A stretch of DNA of 64,000 bases from Gaiellasilicea sp963761905 (lineage in GTDB: Bacteria > Actinomycetota > Thermoleophilia > Gaiellales > Gaiellaceae). The position numbers and the translations under genes are program-made. Positions within the stretch are counted from its first letter, which is position 1; each line of letters starts with the position of its first letter. This document shows positions 37,047 through 44,581 of this stretch, piece by piece. The DNA is taken from NCBI GenBank assembly GCA_963761905.1, contig CAVXIQ010000005.1:496001-560000 (forward strand), written 5' to 3'. The notes beneath the pieces are model-generated. The model was given only the letters and a program-made list of their open reading frames with translations. It was not told the DNA's origin and made no database searches.

Positions 37047-38063
37047 CCTGCACGCAACGGCCAGGGAGCTCGTCGCCGACGACCGCGGGATCCTCGCGGC
37101 CGACGAGAGCTCCGGCACGATCGAGAAGCGCTTCGACACGATCGGGCTCGAATCGACCGAGGAGCACCGGCGCGCGTACCGCGACATGCTCTTCACGACG
37201 CCCGACCTGGAGGAGTTCGTCAGCGGCGTCATCCTCTTCGACGAGACGCTGCGCCAGTCGTCGGCGGACGGGACGCGGTTCGCCGATCTCCTCGCCGGGC
37301 GGGGGATCATCCCCGGGATCAAGGTCGACACCGGCGCGAAGCCGCTCGCGGGGGCTCCCGGCGAGACGGTCACCGAGGGGCTCGACGGCCTGCGCGAGCG
37401 GCTCGAGGAGTACCGCGGCCTCGGCGCGCGCTTCGCCAAGTGGCGCGCCGTGATCACGATCGGCGACGGGATTCCGACCGCGTACGCGATCGAGGCGAAC
37501 GCGCACGCGCTGGCCCGCTACGCCGCGCTCTGCCAGGAGCAGGGGCTCGTCCCGATCGTCGAGCCCGAGGTGCTGATGGACGCCGACAACGACATCGAGA
37601 CGTGCTACCGGGCCACGAGGCGGACGCTGCACAAGGTCTTCGACGAGCTCTACCACCAGCGGGTCGACCTCGAGGGGATCCTGCTGAAGCCGAACATGGT
37701 CATCTCCGGGCAAGGGCTCGGCCACCCAGGCGAGCGCCGAGGAGGTGGCCGAGTGGACGATCCGCTGCTTCCGCGAGACCGTTCCGGCCGCCGTGCCCGG
37801 GATCGTCTTCCTCTCGGGCGGTCAGTCCGATCAGCAGGCGAGCGAGAACCTGAACGCGATCAACTCGACGCGGCGAGCAGCCGTGGGTGCTCTCGTTCTC
37901 GTACGGCCGGGCGCTGCAGGCGCCCGCAATCGCGGCGTGGGGCGGGAAGAGCGAGAACGTCGAGGCGGGGCAGTCGTTCCTGGCGCTGCGCGCTCGCTGC
38001 AACAGCGCCGCGGTGGCCGGGCGTTACTCGGCGGAGATGGAGGAGCTCAGCCGCTCGACCTAG
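37036..38063 (+). CDS. fba: Fructose-bisphosphate aldolase class I (two frameshifts in this sequence)
   Basis: About 341 residues from ATG 37036 with AAAGGA eight bases upstream. The opening GILAADESSGTIEKRF, the Glu in VPIVEPEVLMD and the Schiff-base Lys in GILLKPNMV are diagnostic of class I enzymes. Extra bases near 37717 and near 37870 shift the frame. After correction the C-terminus runs VFLSGGQSDQQA...LSFSYGRALQAP...NSAAVAGRYS, as in the family. It condenses dihydroxyacetone phosphate and glyceraldehyde 3-phosphate, upstream of GlpX in gluconeogenesis. Confidence 0.93.
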
Positions 38064-38071
38064 ACGGGCCG

Positions 38072-38800
38072 CTAGCGGTTGTGGTTCACGACCTCGACGT
38101 TGTTCCCGTCGGGGTCGAGCACGTAGGCGCCGTAGTAGCCCGCGTGGTAGATCGGCCGCTCGCCGGGCGGCCCGTTGTCGCGGTAGCCGGCCGCGGTCGC
38201 GTCGCGGTGGAAGCGGTCGACCGTCTCGTTGTCGCTCGCGGCGAAGGCGATATGGACGTTCTCCGTGGGCTCGCCGCCGGCGACCACCGAGAACGAGCCG
38301 CTGATGCAGGCGAACGTCGTTCGCTCGTCGAGCTCGCGACCCACGCGGAAGCCCGCCGCCGGCCCGACGGTCTCGTAGAAGCGCGTCGAGGCGTCGACGT
38401 CGGAGACGCGGATCCAGAGATGGTCGATCTTTCCGTCCGGTCGCATCGACCCGTGATGCACCGCCTCGACGCTGTTGCCGTCCGGGTCGAGCAGGAACGA
38501 GCCGTAGTAGTCCTCGGAGTACTGCGGCCGGAGACCCGGCTCGCCGTCGCTCTCGTAGCCCGCGTCGACCCCCGCGCGCCAGAAAGCATCGACGCCCTCG
38601 CGCGAAGGGGCGGCGAAGCCGATGTGGAGCCGCCGCGTGACCGGGTGCTCGGCATCCGCCTGGCTCAGCGAGAAGTCGTCCCACTCGTCGTAGTGCTCGT
38701 CCGGGGCGTTCCGCGCGATCCCGAGTATCGCGAGCACCGTGTCGTAGAAGCGCACCGACGCGGCGCGATCGGAGACGCGGATCGTGACGTGGTCGAACAC
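38072..38800 (-). CDS. VOC superfamily (glyoxalase/bleomycin-resistance-like) protein, two-domain
   Basis: 242 residues from GTG 38800, consisting of two homologous halves. Each starts with a strand like HVTIRVSDRAASVRFYDTVL or HLWIRVSDVDASTRFYETV and ends with YYGSFLLDPDGNSVEAV or YYGAYVLDPDGNNVEVV. The paired betaalphabeta-beta-beta modules and Glu/His in these strands fit a metal-binding VOC enzyme. Substrate unknown. It converges with fba (gap of eight bases) and is divergent from the peptidase gene. Confidence 0.85.
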   Translation of the reverse strand: MFDHVTIRVSDRAASVRFYDTVLAILGIARNAPDEHYDEWDDFSLSQADAEHPVTRRLHIGFAAPSREGVDAFWRAGVDAGYESDGEPGLRPQYSEDYYGSFLLDPDGNSVEAVHHGSMRPDGKIDHLWIRVSDVDASTRFYETVGPAAGFRVGRELDERTTFACISGSFSVVAGGEPTENVHIAFAASDNETVDRFHRDATAAGYRDNGPPGERPIYHAGYYGAYVLDPDGNNVEVVNHNR

Positions 38801-38826
38801 GCCCGCGATGATGCCAGGATGCGCGG

Positions 38827-39704
38827 ATGAGGAAACACGAGGGGTGGATCGAGTGGAGCGGACGGCGGACGTGGTTCCGGATCGTCGGCGACCTCGACTC
38901 GGATCTCGATCCGCTGCTCTGCCTGCACGGCGGCCCCGGCTCGACGCACCACTACTTCGCTCCGCTCGAGCGCCTGGCCGAGGACGGTCGCGCGGTCGTC
39001 CTCTACGACCAGCTCGGCTGCGGCCGTTCAGACCGGCCGGTCGAGATCGAGTGGAGCCTCCAGGTCTTCCTCGACGAGCTCGCGGCGCTGCGCACGCAGC
39101 TCGACCTCGAGCGAATCCACCTGCTCGGAACCTCGTGGGGCGGGATGCTCGCGCTCGAGCACGCGCTCTCCGGTTTCGGCGGCCTGACGAGCCTCGTGCT
39201 CAGCTCGACGCTCGCGAGCGCGGCCGAGTGGGAGGTGGAGGTGAAGCGCCTTCGCGACGAGCTGCCGCCGGAGGTGGTCGCCGTGCTCGAGCGAGCAGGA
39301 TCGCGCCGGCACCTACGACAGCCCGGAGTACGAGCGGGCCGAAGCCGTGTTCAACGCGCGTCACTTCTTCCGCGGCGGCGCCGAGCCGCCCGAGCTCGCG
39401 CGGATGCTGCCCGAGCGTGGCCGGGAGAGCTATCGCGCGATGTGGGGGCCGAACGAATGGACGCTCACCGGAGCGCTGCGCGGCTGGGACGTGCGCCCGC
39501 GGCTACCCGAGCTCGACCTGCCCGCACTCGTGCTTCGCGGCCGCTACGACCTCTCGACAGAGTCGGTCGCCGCCACGCTTCGTCCACGGTCTGCCCCGGG
39601 CGCGCGAGGTCGTCTTCGAGGCGAGCTCGCACACGCCGGTGCTGGAGGAGACGGAGCGCTACCTCGAGGTCGTCGGGGGCTTCCTACGCGAGAGCGGGCG
39701 CTAG
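38827..39704 (+). CDS. Proline iminopeptidase-family alpha/beta hydrolase (two frameshifts)
   Basis: About 291 residues from ATG 38827. The oxyanion segment PLLCLHGGPGSTHHYF and the Ser nucleophile in LLGTSWGGMLALEHAL are those of the S33 family. Extra bases near 39293 and near 39585 break the frame. After correction the acid Asp (LRGRYDLSTE) and the His (ASSHTPVLEET) of the triad follow. It releases N-terminal residues, classically proline, from peptides. The stop tetranucleotide CTAG is shared with the convergent cold-shock-like gene. Confidence 0.87.
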
Positions 39705-39943
39705 CGCGAGGAGCGCCGGCGCGCCCGGCCGACTTCCTTCTCGACGATCATCGAGACCGCCGTGGCGATCCGGCCGTCGTCGGTCTCGACGGGCGTCAGC
39801 TCGACGGGGAGGCCGGCACAACGGCCCACGGGCGCCTGGCCGGGGACGAAGCCGGCGCGGTTGACCGCGATCCGCTCGCCCTCGGACGTGCGGATGAACC
39901 CGTAGTCCTTGTCCTCGTTGAAGAAGAGCATCTTTCCTTCCAC
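39701..39943 (-). CDS. Cold-shock-domain-like protein, 80 residues
   Basis: The start is GTG 39943 with AGGGAG a few bases upstream. The sequence KMLFFNEDKDYGFIRTSEGERIAV is a variant of the cold-shock KWFNxEKGYGFI nucleic-acid-binding surface, with Phe and Tyr kept. A following GRCAGLPVELTPVETDDGRIATAV strand pair and a basic tail (GRARRRSSR) complete an OB fold. It probably binds RNA or single-stranded DNA. It sits just outside the left boundary of the tRNA-flanked island. Confidence 0.82.
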   Translation of the reverse strand: MEGKMLFFNEDKDYGFIRTSEGERIAVNRAGFVPGQAPVGRCAGLPVELTPVETDDGRIATAVSMIVEKEVGRARRRSSR

Positions 39944-40113
39944 GTCCGTCTCCCTCTGTCGCGGGCCGGCAGCGCACGTCGTGCCGCAGAAGCCCATTCT
40001 AGCCCAGCGTCCAGGGCGCCTGAGTCCGCGGAACGGACGCACGACCGTCGCGAGCACGCTGGAGGTAACGGCGAACCGAAGTGGGCGTCTCCGCATTCGT
40101 TCGGAGCCTCGAG

Positions 40114-40272
40114 GCGGGCGATGGGGCTCGAACCCACGACCCTCACCTTGGGAAGCGCGAGCATCCCCGGATGGACAGACGGTTTCCACTCGACGCTGCG
40201 GACTAGCTACCGCTCCAACCGCTCAAGACCGCTCCAGCGGGGCAATCACTGGCGCACAACTGACGAGCGCAC
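40114..40272. repeat. Left copy A of tRNA-Gly-derived attachment-like repeat
   Basis: The first 40 bases (GCGGGCGATGGGGCTCGAAC onwards to CTTGGGAAGC) match the 3' half of tRNA-Gly(CCC) from its end to the anticodon loop, with one C/G change. The next ~120 bases align with copy B at 43537, including AAGACCGCTCCAGC and the near-identical CACTGGCGCACAACT close to the end. Confidence 0.75.
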
Positions 40273-40418
40273 GGGTGTAGATGGCAGGCCCGCGGGGAGG
40301 TTGCGTCAACGAGAACATCACCGCGTGGGCGCGCGAGCTGGAACTGGAGCACAGTGACGACGGCGTCCCGGCTGGACGTCTCGAACCTCGCGGTTCTGGC
40401 CAACAAGCGGCGCGGGCC

Positions 40419-40490
40419 GAACCCTCGACGAGCCTAACGACCCGTAGCGGTTTTCGAGACCGCCGCATCCGACCGCTCTGCCACCGACCG
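40419..40490 (-). repeat. tRNA-Ser(CGA)-like fragment, left copy
   Basis: Read on the reverse strand it contains a D arm (GCAGAGCGGTCGGATGC), an anticodon arm with loop CTCGAAA (anticodon CGA), a long variable arm (TACGGGTCGTTAGGCTCGTC) and the start of the T arm (GAGGGTTCG). It then diverges, so the 3' acceptor is missing. About 43 bases are repeated at 43371-43413. Confidence 0.65.
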
Positions 40491-40588
40491 CTCCGAAGGA
40501 TGCCCCGAGGGGGCCTCCCGACGCCGCGTACGTCGGCCGCTGGCGGCCGAAACGCGCCTGACGCGCGGATCCCGCGGTTCCTGCCACT

Positions 40589-41401
40589 ATGGCCGCTGTG
40601 GCCGTCGCCGTGACCCCGGAAACCGGCGTGCTGCTCCGTGCGAGAGGAGTCCAGCTGGGCTACTGGACTCCGGGCGGCTTCACGCTGGCCGTGGTAGACG
40701 CGACCTTCTCGGTGGTGCCGCGCGAAAAGGTGATCGTGATCGGCCCTTCCGGCTGCGGCAAGTCCACCTTGCTCAAGGCCGTCGCTGGGTTCATCCACCC
40801 TGTCGCCGGCGAGATCACCGTGGCCGGCCGCAGCACCCTGGCGCCCGGCCCCGACCGCTCCGTGGTTTTCCAGGAGTTCGACCAGCTCTTCCCCTGGCGC
40901 ACCGTGCTCGACAACGTCGCCTACCCACTACGCGTGAACGGCTGGAAGCGAGGCGCCGCGCGCGACCGGGCTCGCGAGTTCGTCGAGCTGACCAGTCTCT
41001 CCGAGGCAAGAGATCGCTACCCGCATGAGCTGTCTGGCGGGATGAAGCAACGGGTGGCGATCGCACGCGCGCTCGCGCTCGACCCGGCGATGCTGCTGAT
41101 GGACGAGCCCTTCGGAAGTCTCGACATGCTCACACGCGCGCGGCTCCAGCAGGAGCTGAACGGGATCATCGAGCGAACGAACACGACGCTCCTGCTCGTC
41201 ACGCACTCGATGGACGAGGCACTCACGGTGGGCGACCGCGTCGTCGTCCTGGCCGGCGCGCCCTCGCGGGTCGTCGAGGTCGTCGACGTCCGCGACGTCG
41301 GTGAGCCAGATACGCCGCGCTACGCCGACGCCCGGTTGCACCTCCGCAGCCTGCTCGGTGTCCGGCACGACGAGGAGGCGGGCGACGGCCACGGTCACTA
41401 A
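40589..41401 (+). CDS. ABC transporter ATP-binding protein (nitrate/sulfonate/taurine type)
   Basis: 270 residues from ATG 40589. It has Walker A GPSGCGKST, the Q-loop motif VFQEFDQLFPWRTV typical of SsuB/TauB/ThiZ ATPases, signature ELSGGMKQRVAIARAL, Walker B MLLMDEPFGSLD and the switch His in LLVTHSMDEAL. It leads a three-gene unit with a permease and an NMT1-type binding protein. The permease start lies inside its 3' end. The unit is enclosed by two nested pairs of tRNA-derived repeats, suggesting acquisition as a cassette. Confidence 0.92.
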   Translation: MAAVAVAVTPETGVLLRARGVQLGYWTPGGFTLAVVDATFSVVPREKVIVIGPSGCGKSTLLKAVAGFIHPVAGEITVAGRSTLAPGPDRSVVFQEFDQLFPWRTVLDNVAYPLRVNGWKRGAARDRAREFVELTSLSEARDRYPHELSGGMKQRVAIARALALDPAMLLMDEPFGSLDMLTRARLQQELNGIIERTNTTLLLVTHSMDEALTVGDRVVVLAGAPSRVVEVVDVRDVGEPDTPRYADARLHLRSLLGVRHDEEAGDGHGH

Positions 41402-42233
41402 GGCGCCGGCCGCGCGTAGGACGATCCCGCCGCGCCCGCGCGCGACCGGATGGTCCCGGCTGCCAAGCGTCGTCCGCTATCTGTTGCTGCTCGGGGTCTT
41501 CGTGGGCGCGTGGGCGGCGTATGCGTCGTGGAGCGAGTTCGGCCAGAACGACCTGCTTTTCGCTTCGCCGCTCGAGACGGCGCAGGCGTTCTGGGACGGA
41601 TGGCGCGACGGCTCGCTCGCCGACGCGACCTGGCAGTCTCTGCGGATCCTCCTGCTCGGCGTCGGGATCGGCGCAGTGATCGCGGTGCTCTTCACGGTGG
41701 TGGCGACGCTGACGAAGGTCGGGGAGGACGCGCTCTCGCTGCTGACCGCGATCATGAACCCGCTTCCCGGAGTGGCGATGCTGCCGCTCGCGATGCTCTG
41801 GTTCGGGCTCTCGACGAAGGCTGTCCTCTTCACCCTCGCCAACGCGACGATCTGGCCGATCGCGATCAACCTGACGAGCGGCTTCAAGACGGTCAATCCG
41901 ACGATTCTCGCCGTCGGCCGGAACATCGGCCTCTCCCCGGTCCGCCTCGTCAGCGACGTGCTGGCGCCGGCCGCGCTGCCGAGCGCGATCACGGGCCTCA
42001 AGACCGCCTGGGCGTTCGGTTGGCGGACACTGATCGCCGCCGAGCTCGTCTTCGGCGTCGTCGGAGGCGAGGGCGGACTCGGCAACTACATCAACAACGC
42101 GAAGCTCTACCTCTTCACGCCGCAGATGTTCGCCGCGCTGGTGACGATCGCGCTTCTGGGCGTGATCTTCGAATACGCATTTACGCTGCTCGAGCGGCGT
42201 ACGATCCGCAAATGGGGTATGCAGAGGTCGTGA
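41358..42233 (+). CDS. ABC transporter permease (nitrate/sulfonate/taurine type)
   Basis: About 291 residues. The frame extends further upstream, but GTG 41358 is a reasonable start; the first 45 residues are basic and lack a membrane span. Six hydrophobic segments follow, with the inner-membrane coupling motif NIGLSPVRLVSDVLAPAALP and an EAA-like loop ending WRTLIAAELV. This is the SsuC/TauC/ThiX family. It passes the ligand delivered by the adjacent binding protein. The stop overlaps an upstream GTG of the next gene. Confidence 0.9.
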   Translation: MSGTTRRRATATVTKAPAARRTIPPRPRATGWSRLPSVVRYLLLLGVFVGAWAAYASWSEFGQNDLLFASPLETAQAFWDGWRDGSLADATWQSLRILLLGVGIGAVIAVLFTVVATLTKVGEDALSLLTAIMNPLPGVAMLPLAMLWFGLSTKAVLFTLANATIWPIAINLTSGFKTVNPTILAVGRNIGLSPVRLVSDVLAPAALPSAITGLKTAWAFGWRTLIAAELVFGVVGGEGGLGNYINNAKLYLFTPQMFAALVTIALLGVIFEYAFTLLERRTIRKWGMQRS

Positions 42234-42262
42234 CCACAGACGGACGACGGAGGAGGGGTCTA

Positions 42263-43249
42263 GTGCAGAAGCTACGGCTGGCCGCGGTACTGACGGCGGC
42301 GGCACTCGTGGCGACGGTCGTCGCCGCGGCGACGGCACGGGGCGGCGCTACGGCGGCAGTTCCCGACAAGCTGGTGATCGCCTACCAACCGGGCATGGGG
42401 TATGCCCCGCTCATCATCATGAAGAACCAGCGGACGCTGGAGCGGCGGTATCCAGGCATGCAGATCGAGTGGCGGGTGCTTCCGTCGGGCACGGCGATCA
42501 CCAATGGTGTCATCGCGGGGCAGATCCACGTCGGCGCGATGGGCACCGGCCCGTTCCTCGTCGGTTATGCCCGCGGCATCGACTGGAAGATGATCGCGCC
42601 CCTGAACGAGGCCGATCTCTGGCTGATGGTGAAGAACCCGAACATCCGGACGCTCGCCGACCTGCGCGGCAAGCGAATCGCGACGCCGACGAACACGTCG
42701 ATTCAAGCCGTGGTGCTCCGGAAGATGGCCGAAGTGCGCCTCGGGAACTCGAAGGCGCTCGACTCCGGCCTGCTCGCGATGGATCACCCGGACGGGATGC
42801 AAGCGCTCCTCTCCGACCAGATTGACGCGCACTTCACCTCGCCCCCGTTCCAGTTCCAGGAGAAGAACCGGGGCGCACGCGTTCTCGGACGGTCGTACGG
42901 CTACTTCGGCGCCCATACCTTCCTGGGAGCCGTGGTGACGACGAAGTTCTACGGCGAGTACACGCCGTTCTCGAACCAGCTCTACCGCGACATCGCGGCG
43001 GCGACCAAGCTGATCCGGACGAACCCGCAGAAGGTCGCCACCATCCTGCAGCAGGACGCCGGCGGCAACCCGACGTCGCGGCAGTTCAAGCAGTGGATCG
43101 GCAACGCCGCGATCACCTACACGACGCGTCCGCGCGGGCTGATGCGGACGGCAACGTTCATGAAGCGAACCGATCAGCTGCCGGGACGGATGCCGTCTTC
43201 ATGGACGGATCTCGTCTTCCCGCCGGTCGTTCCGACGAAGGGGTCGTAG
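42263..43249 (+). CDS. ABC transporter substrate-binding protein (NMT1/THI5-like)
   Basis: 328 residues from GTG 42263, chosen because AGGAGG lies seven bases upstream and MQKLRLAAVLTAAALVATVV makes a clean signal peptide. The mature domain starts PDKLVIAYQPGMGYAPLIIMK, then TLERRYPGMQIEWRVLPSG, the type II binding fold for sulfonates, nitrate, bicarbonate or pyrimidine precursors. The ligand is not readable from sequence. A strong terminator follows 45 bases after the stop, closing the three-gene operon. Confidence 0.88.
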   Translation: MQKLRLAAVLTAAALVATVVAAATARGGATAAVPDKLVIAYQPGMGYAPLIIMKNQRTLERRYPGMQIEWRVLPSGTAITNGVIAGQIHVGAMGTGPFLVGYARGIDWKMIAPLNEADLWLMVKNPNIRTLADLRGKRIATPTNTSIQAVVLRKMAEVRLGNSKALDSGLLAMDHPDGMQALLSDQIDAHFTSPPFQFQEKNRGARVLGRSYGYFGAHTFLGAVVTTKFYGEYTPFSNQLYRDIAAATKLIRTNPQKVATILQQDAGGNPTSRQFKQWIGNAAITYTTRPRGLMRTATFMKRTDQLPGRMPSSWTDLVFPPVVPTKGS

Positions 43250-43293
43250 CAAGGGCCTCGGTGAGCAGCTGACGAATCCGCGTACAGAGTGGG

Positions 43294-43326
43294 AAGGGGC
43301 GGCTTGCGGGCCGCCCCTTCTGTTTC
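43294..43326 (+). terminator. Rho-independent terminator of the ABC operon
   Basis: A perfect ten-base stem AAGGGGCGGC / GCCGCCCCTT with loop TTGCGG is followed by CTGTTT. It lies 45 bases after the binding-protein stop. Confidence 0.8.
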
Positions 43327-43350
43327 CAATCCGAGCCGCTAGGCGGCTCG

Positions 43351-43413
43351 TGGTGGCGGAGGAGGGACTTGAACCCTCGACGAGCCTAACGACCCGTAAC
43401 GGCTTCGAGACCG
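43351..43413 (-). repeat. tRNA-Ser(CGA)-like fragment, right copy
   Basis: On the reverse strand it ends in an encoded CCA preceded by a complete T arm (GAGGGTTCAAGTCCCTC). Going 5', it has the same variable arm as the copy at 40419 and a damaged anticodon arm (TCTCGAAG, one A short). The D arm and 5' acceptor are missing, so it complements the left copy. Confidence 0.65.
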
Positions 43414-43536
43414 TCACAGCGTCTCCCGTGTGCCGCAGAGGCAGAGAGTGGCTTTCGGGACACGTCGGGGACACTTCTTCGGGGCGCCCGGCGAAGTTGC
43501 CTATCGAGAACGGCAAATTGCAGGATCCCTTCGTAA

Positions 43537-43698
43537 GCGGGCGATGGGGCTCGAACCCACGACCCTCAGCTTGGGAAGCGCGAGCGGCTCCGCATGGATA
43601 AACGGCTTGCGCTCCACTATGCGGAAGGCGTGCCGCTGGAAACCGCTTGAGACCGCTGGAGCAGGGTGGTCACTGGCGCACAACTGGCGCGCAGCACG
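43537..43698. repeat. Middle copy B of tRNA-Gly-derived attachment-like repeat
   Basis: The first 44 bases are identical to the 3' half of tRNA-Gly(CCC) at 49204 through CTTGGGAAGC. The match then switches to the same flank as copy A: GCGCGAGC, later AACCGCTTGAGACCGCT and CACTGGCGCACAACTGGCG. It is a direct repeat of 40114-40272. Confidence 0.75.
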
Positions 43699-43740
43699 AC
43701 TCGGCCCATCCGCTTTGGCGCCCTGTTCTGGCCGGAGACG

Positions 43741-43971
43741 CTACTCAGGCGGTAGCGCCCTGACGTGGGCCAGCGTTCGGGAATGACGCCTGAGCTGCGC
43801 TTTAGGATCAGCGGGCCGTGCGAAAAGCAGGTCGAGAAGGGACGTCCTCGGCACAACCTGTCCGTCCCATCTCGCCTTTGCCTGGTCAAGCAGGCCGGCG
43901 TTGGGGTGCGCAGGCCGAACTCGTCGATCATCTCGAAGCCATTCAACGACGGCATCCCAGTCTCTCTCCAC
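43741..43971 (-). CDS. Hypothetical protein, 76 residues (low confidence)
   Basis: Frame from GTG 43971 to the stop at 43741. The product starts MERDWDAVVEWLRDDRRVRP and ends RHSRTLAHVRALPPE; it is charged, helical and without cysteines or a signal peptide. No ribosome-binding site precedes it and a TGA lies ten codons upstream in frame, so it may be the remnant of a longer gene. The short dispersed repeat overlaps its 3' end (43766) and another copy lies just upstream of its start (44016). Confidence 0.3.
   Translation of the reverse strand: MERDWDAVVEWLRDDRRVRPAHPNAGLLDQAKARWDGQVVPRTSLLDLLFARPADPKAQLRRHSRTLAHVRALPPE
43766..43795 (+). repeat. Dispersed 30-base repeat, copy 1
   Basis: TGGGCCAGCGTTCGGGAATG followed by ACGCCTGAGC. 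It shares the core GCCAGYGTKC..GAATG with the copies at 44016, 47259 and 48235, all in the same orientation and all inside the island. Confidence 0.6.
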
Positions 43972-44015
43972 GTTGAGAAGCTTGCCAGGGGTCGCTCATG
44001 GGATACCACTGTGCC

Positions 44016-44048
44016 TTGGGCCAGCGTTCAGGAATGTCCCCTGAGAGC
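44016..44048 (+). repeat. Dispersed 30-base repeat, copy 2
   Basis: TTGGGCCAGCGTTCAGGAAT followed by GTCCCCTGAGAGC. It differs from copy 1 at only a few positions over 29 bases. Confidence 0.6.
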
Positions 44049-44159
44049 GCCTCAGGTGCGCTCGCCACGAGGAGCCATCCGACTCCCCCGTCAGTCGCGT
44101 ACAAAGAGCGAGCGGGGCCGTCCTCGGCCGGCGGCCCCGTCGCTCGTCTTAAGGAGGGC

Positions 44160-44441
44160 TTACGAGCTCGGCTTGTACTCGCCCAGCTTGTACTGCTTGT
44201 TGAGCGCCTCGCTGCGAAGCCGCAGCGCGCGCATCCACGGTGGCCCGGAAGTCGCTACGGATATCGCGGTGACCGGCGCGTACGCGCCGAGCCCGTATTG
44301 CTCGTTGAGCGCGTCGCTGCGCGCTTCGAGCGCCGTTCTCCACTCCTCGTCGCCGCCGCCTCCGCTCACCGCCGCGCCCGAGCCGATCAGGGCGACGATC
44401 GCACTAGCTACGAGGATCGGGCCTTTCGTGCGAGCCTTCAT
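44160..44441 (-). CDS. Small secreted protein with an internal duplication, 93 residues
   Basis: ATG 44441 follows AGAAGGAG at good spacing. A signal peptide (MKARTKGPILVASAIVALIG) leads to a mature chain carrying the same unit twice: W-R-T-ALEARSDALNEQYGLGAY and W-M-R-ALRLRSEALNKQYKLGEY. These are likely short amphipathic helices. The ALxxRSxALNxxYxLGxY unit also occurs in other small exported actinobacterial proteins; function unknown. It is divergent from the BTAD regulator and shares its upstream region. Confidence 0.72.
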   Translation of the reverse strand: MKARTKGPILVASAIVALIGSGAAVSGGGGDEEWRTALEARSDALNEQYGLGAYAPVTAISVATSGPPWMRALRLRSEALNKQYKLGEYKPSS

Positions 44442-44524
44442 CGTGGACTCCTTCTGCCGGTGAGCCGCTGCGTGCAGCTCGTTGGTGCAAGAGTCCTATG
44501 TGCCGCTCACGGGGCGCCCATTTC

Positions 44525-44542
44525 CGGTAACGCGACGGTAAT
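44525..44542 (+). promoter_or_regulatory. Tandem heptamers with 11-base period, possible SARP/BTAD operator
   Basis: CGGTAAC (44525-44531) and CGGTAAT (44536-44542) are separated by GCGA, giving an 11-base period. SARP regulators classically bind direct heptamer repeats at this spacing. It lies 40 bases upstream of the BTAD-domain gene and inside the divergent promoter region of the small secreted protein. Confidence 0.45.
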
Positions 44543-44581
44543 GGAGAATGCTTCGGCTCTGTGGCAACCGATCGGAGACGC

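Noticed and set aside
39909..43786. Short open frames reading RWGSNPRPSAWEARA and MGLEPTTLSLGSAS near the tRNA-like repeats
   Set aside because: These are translations of the reverse strand of tRNA-Gly-derived sequence, a known source of false genes.
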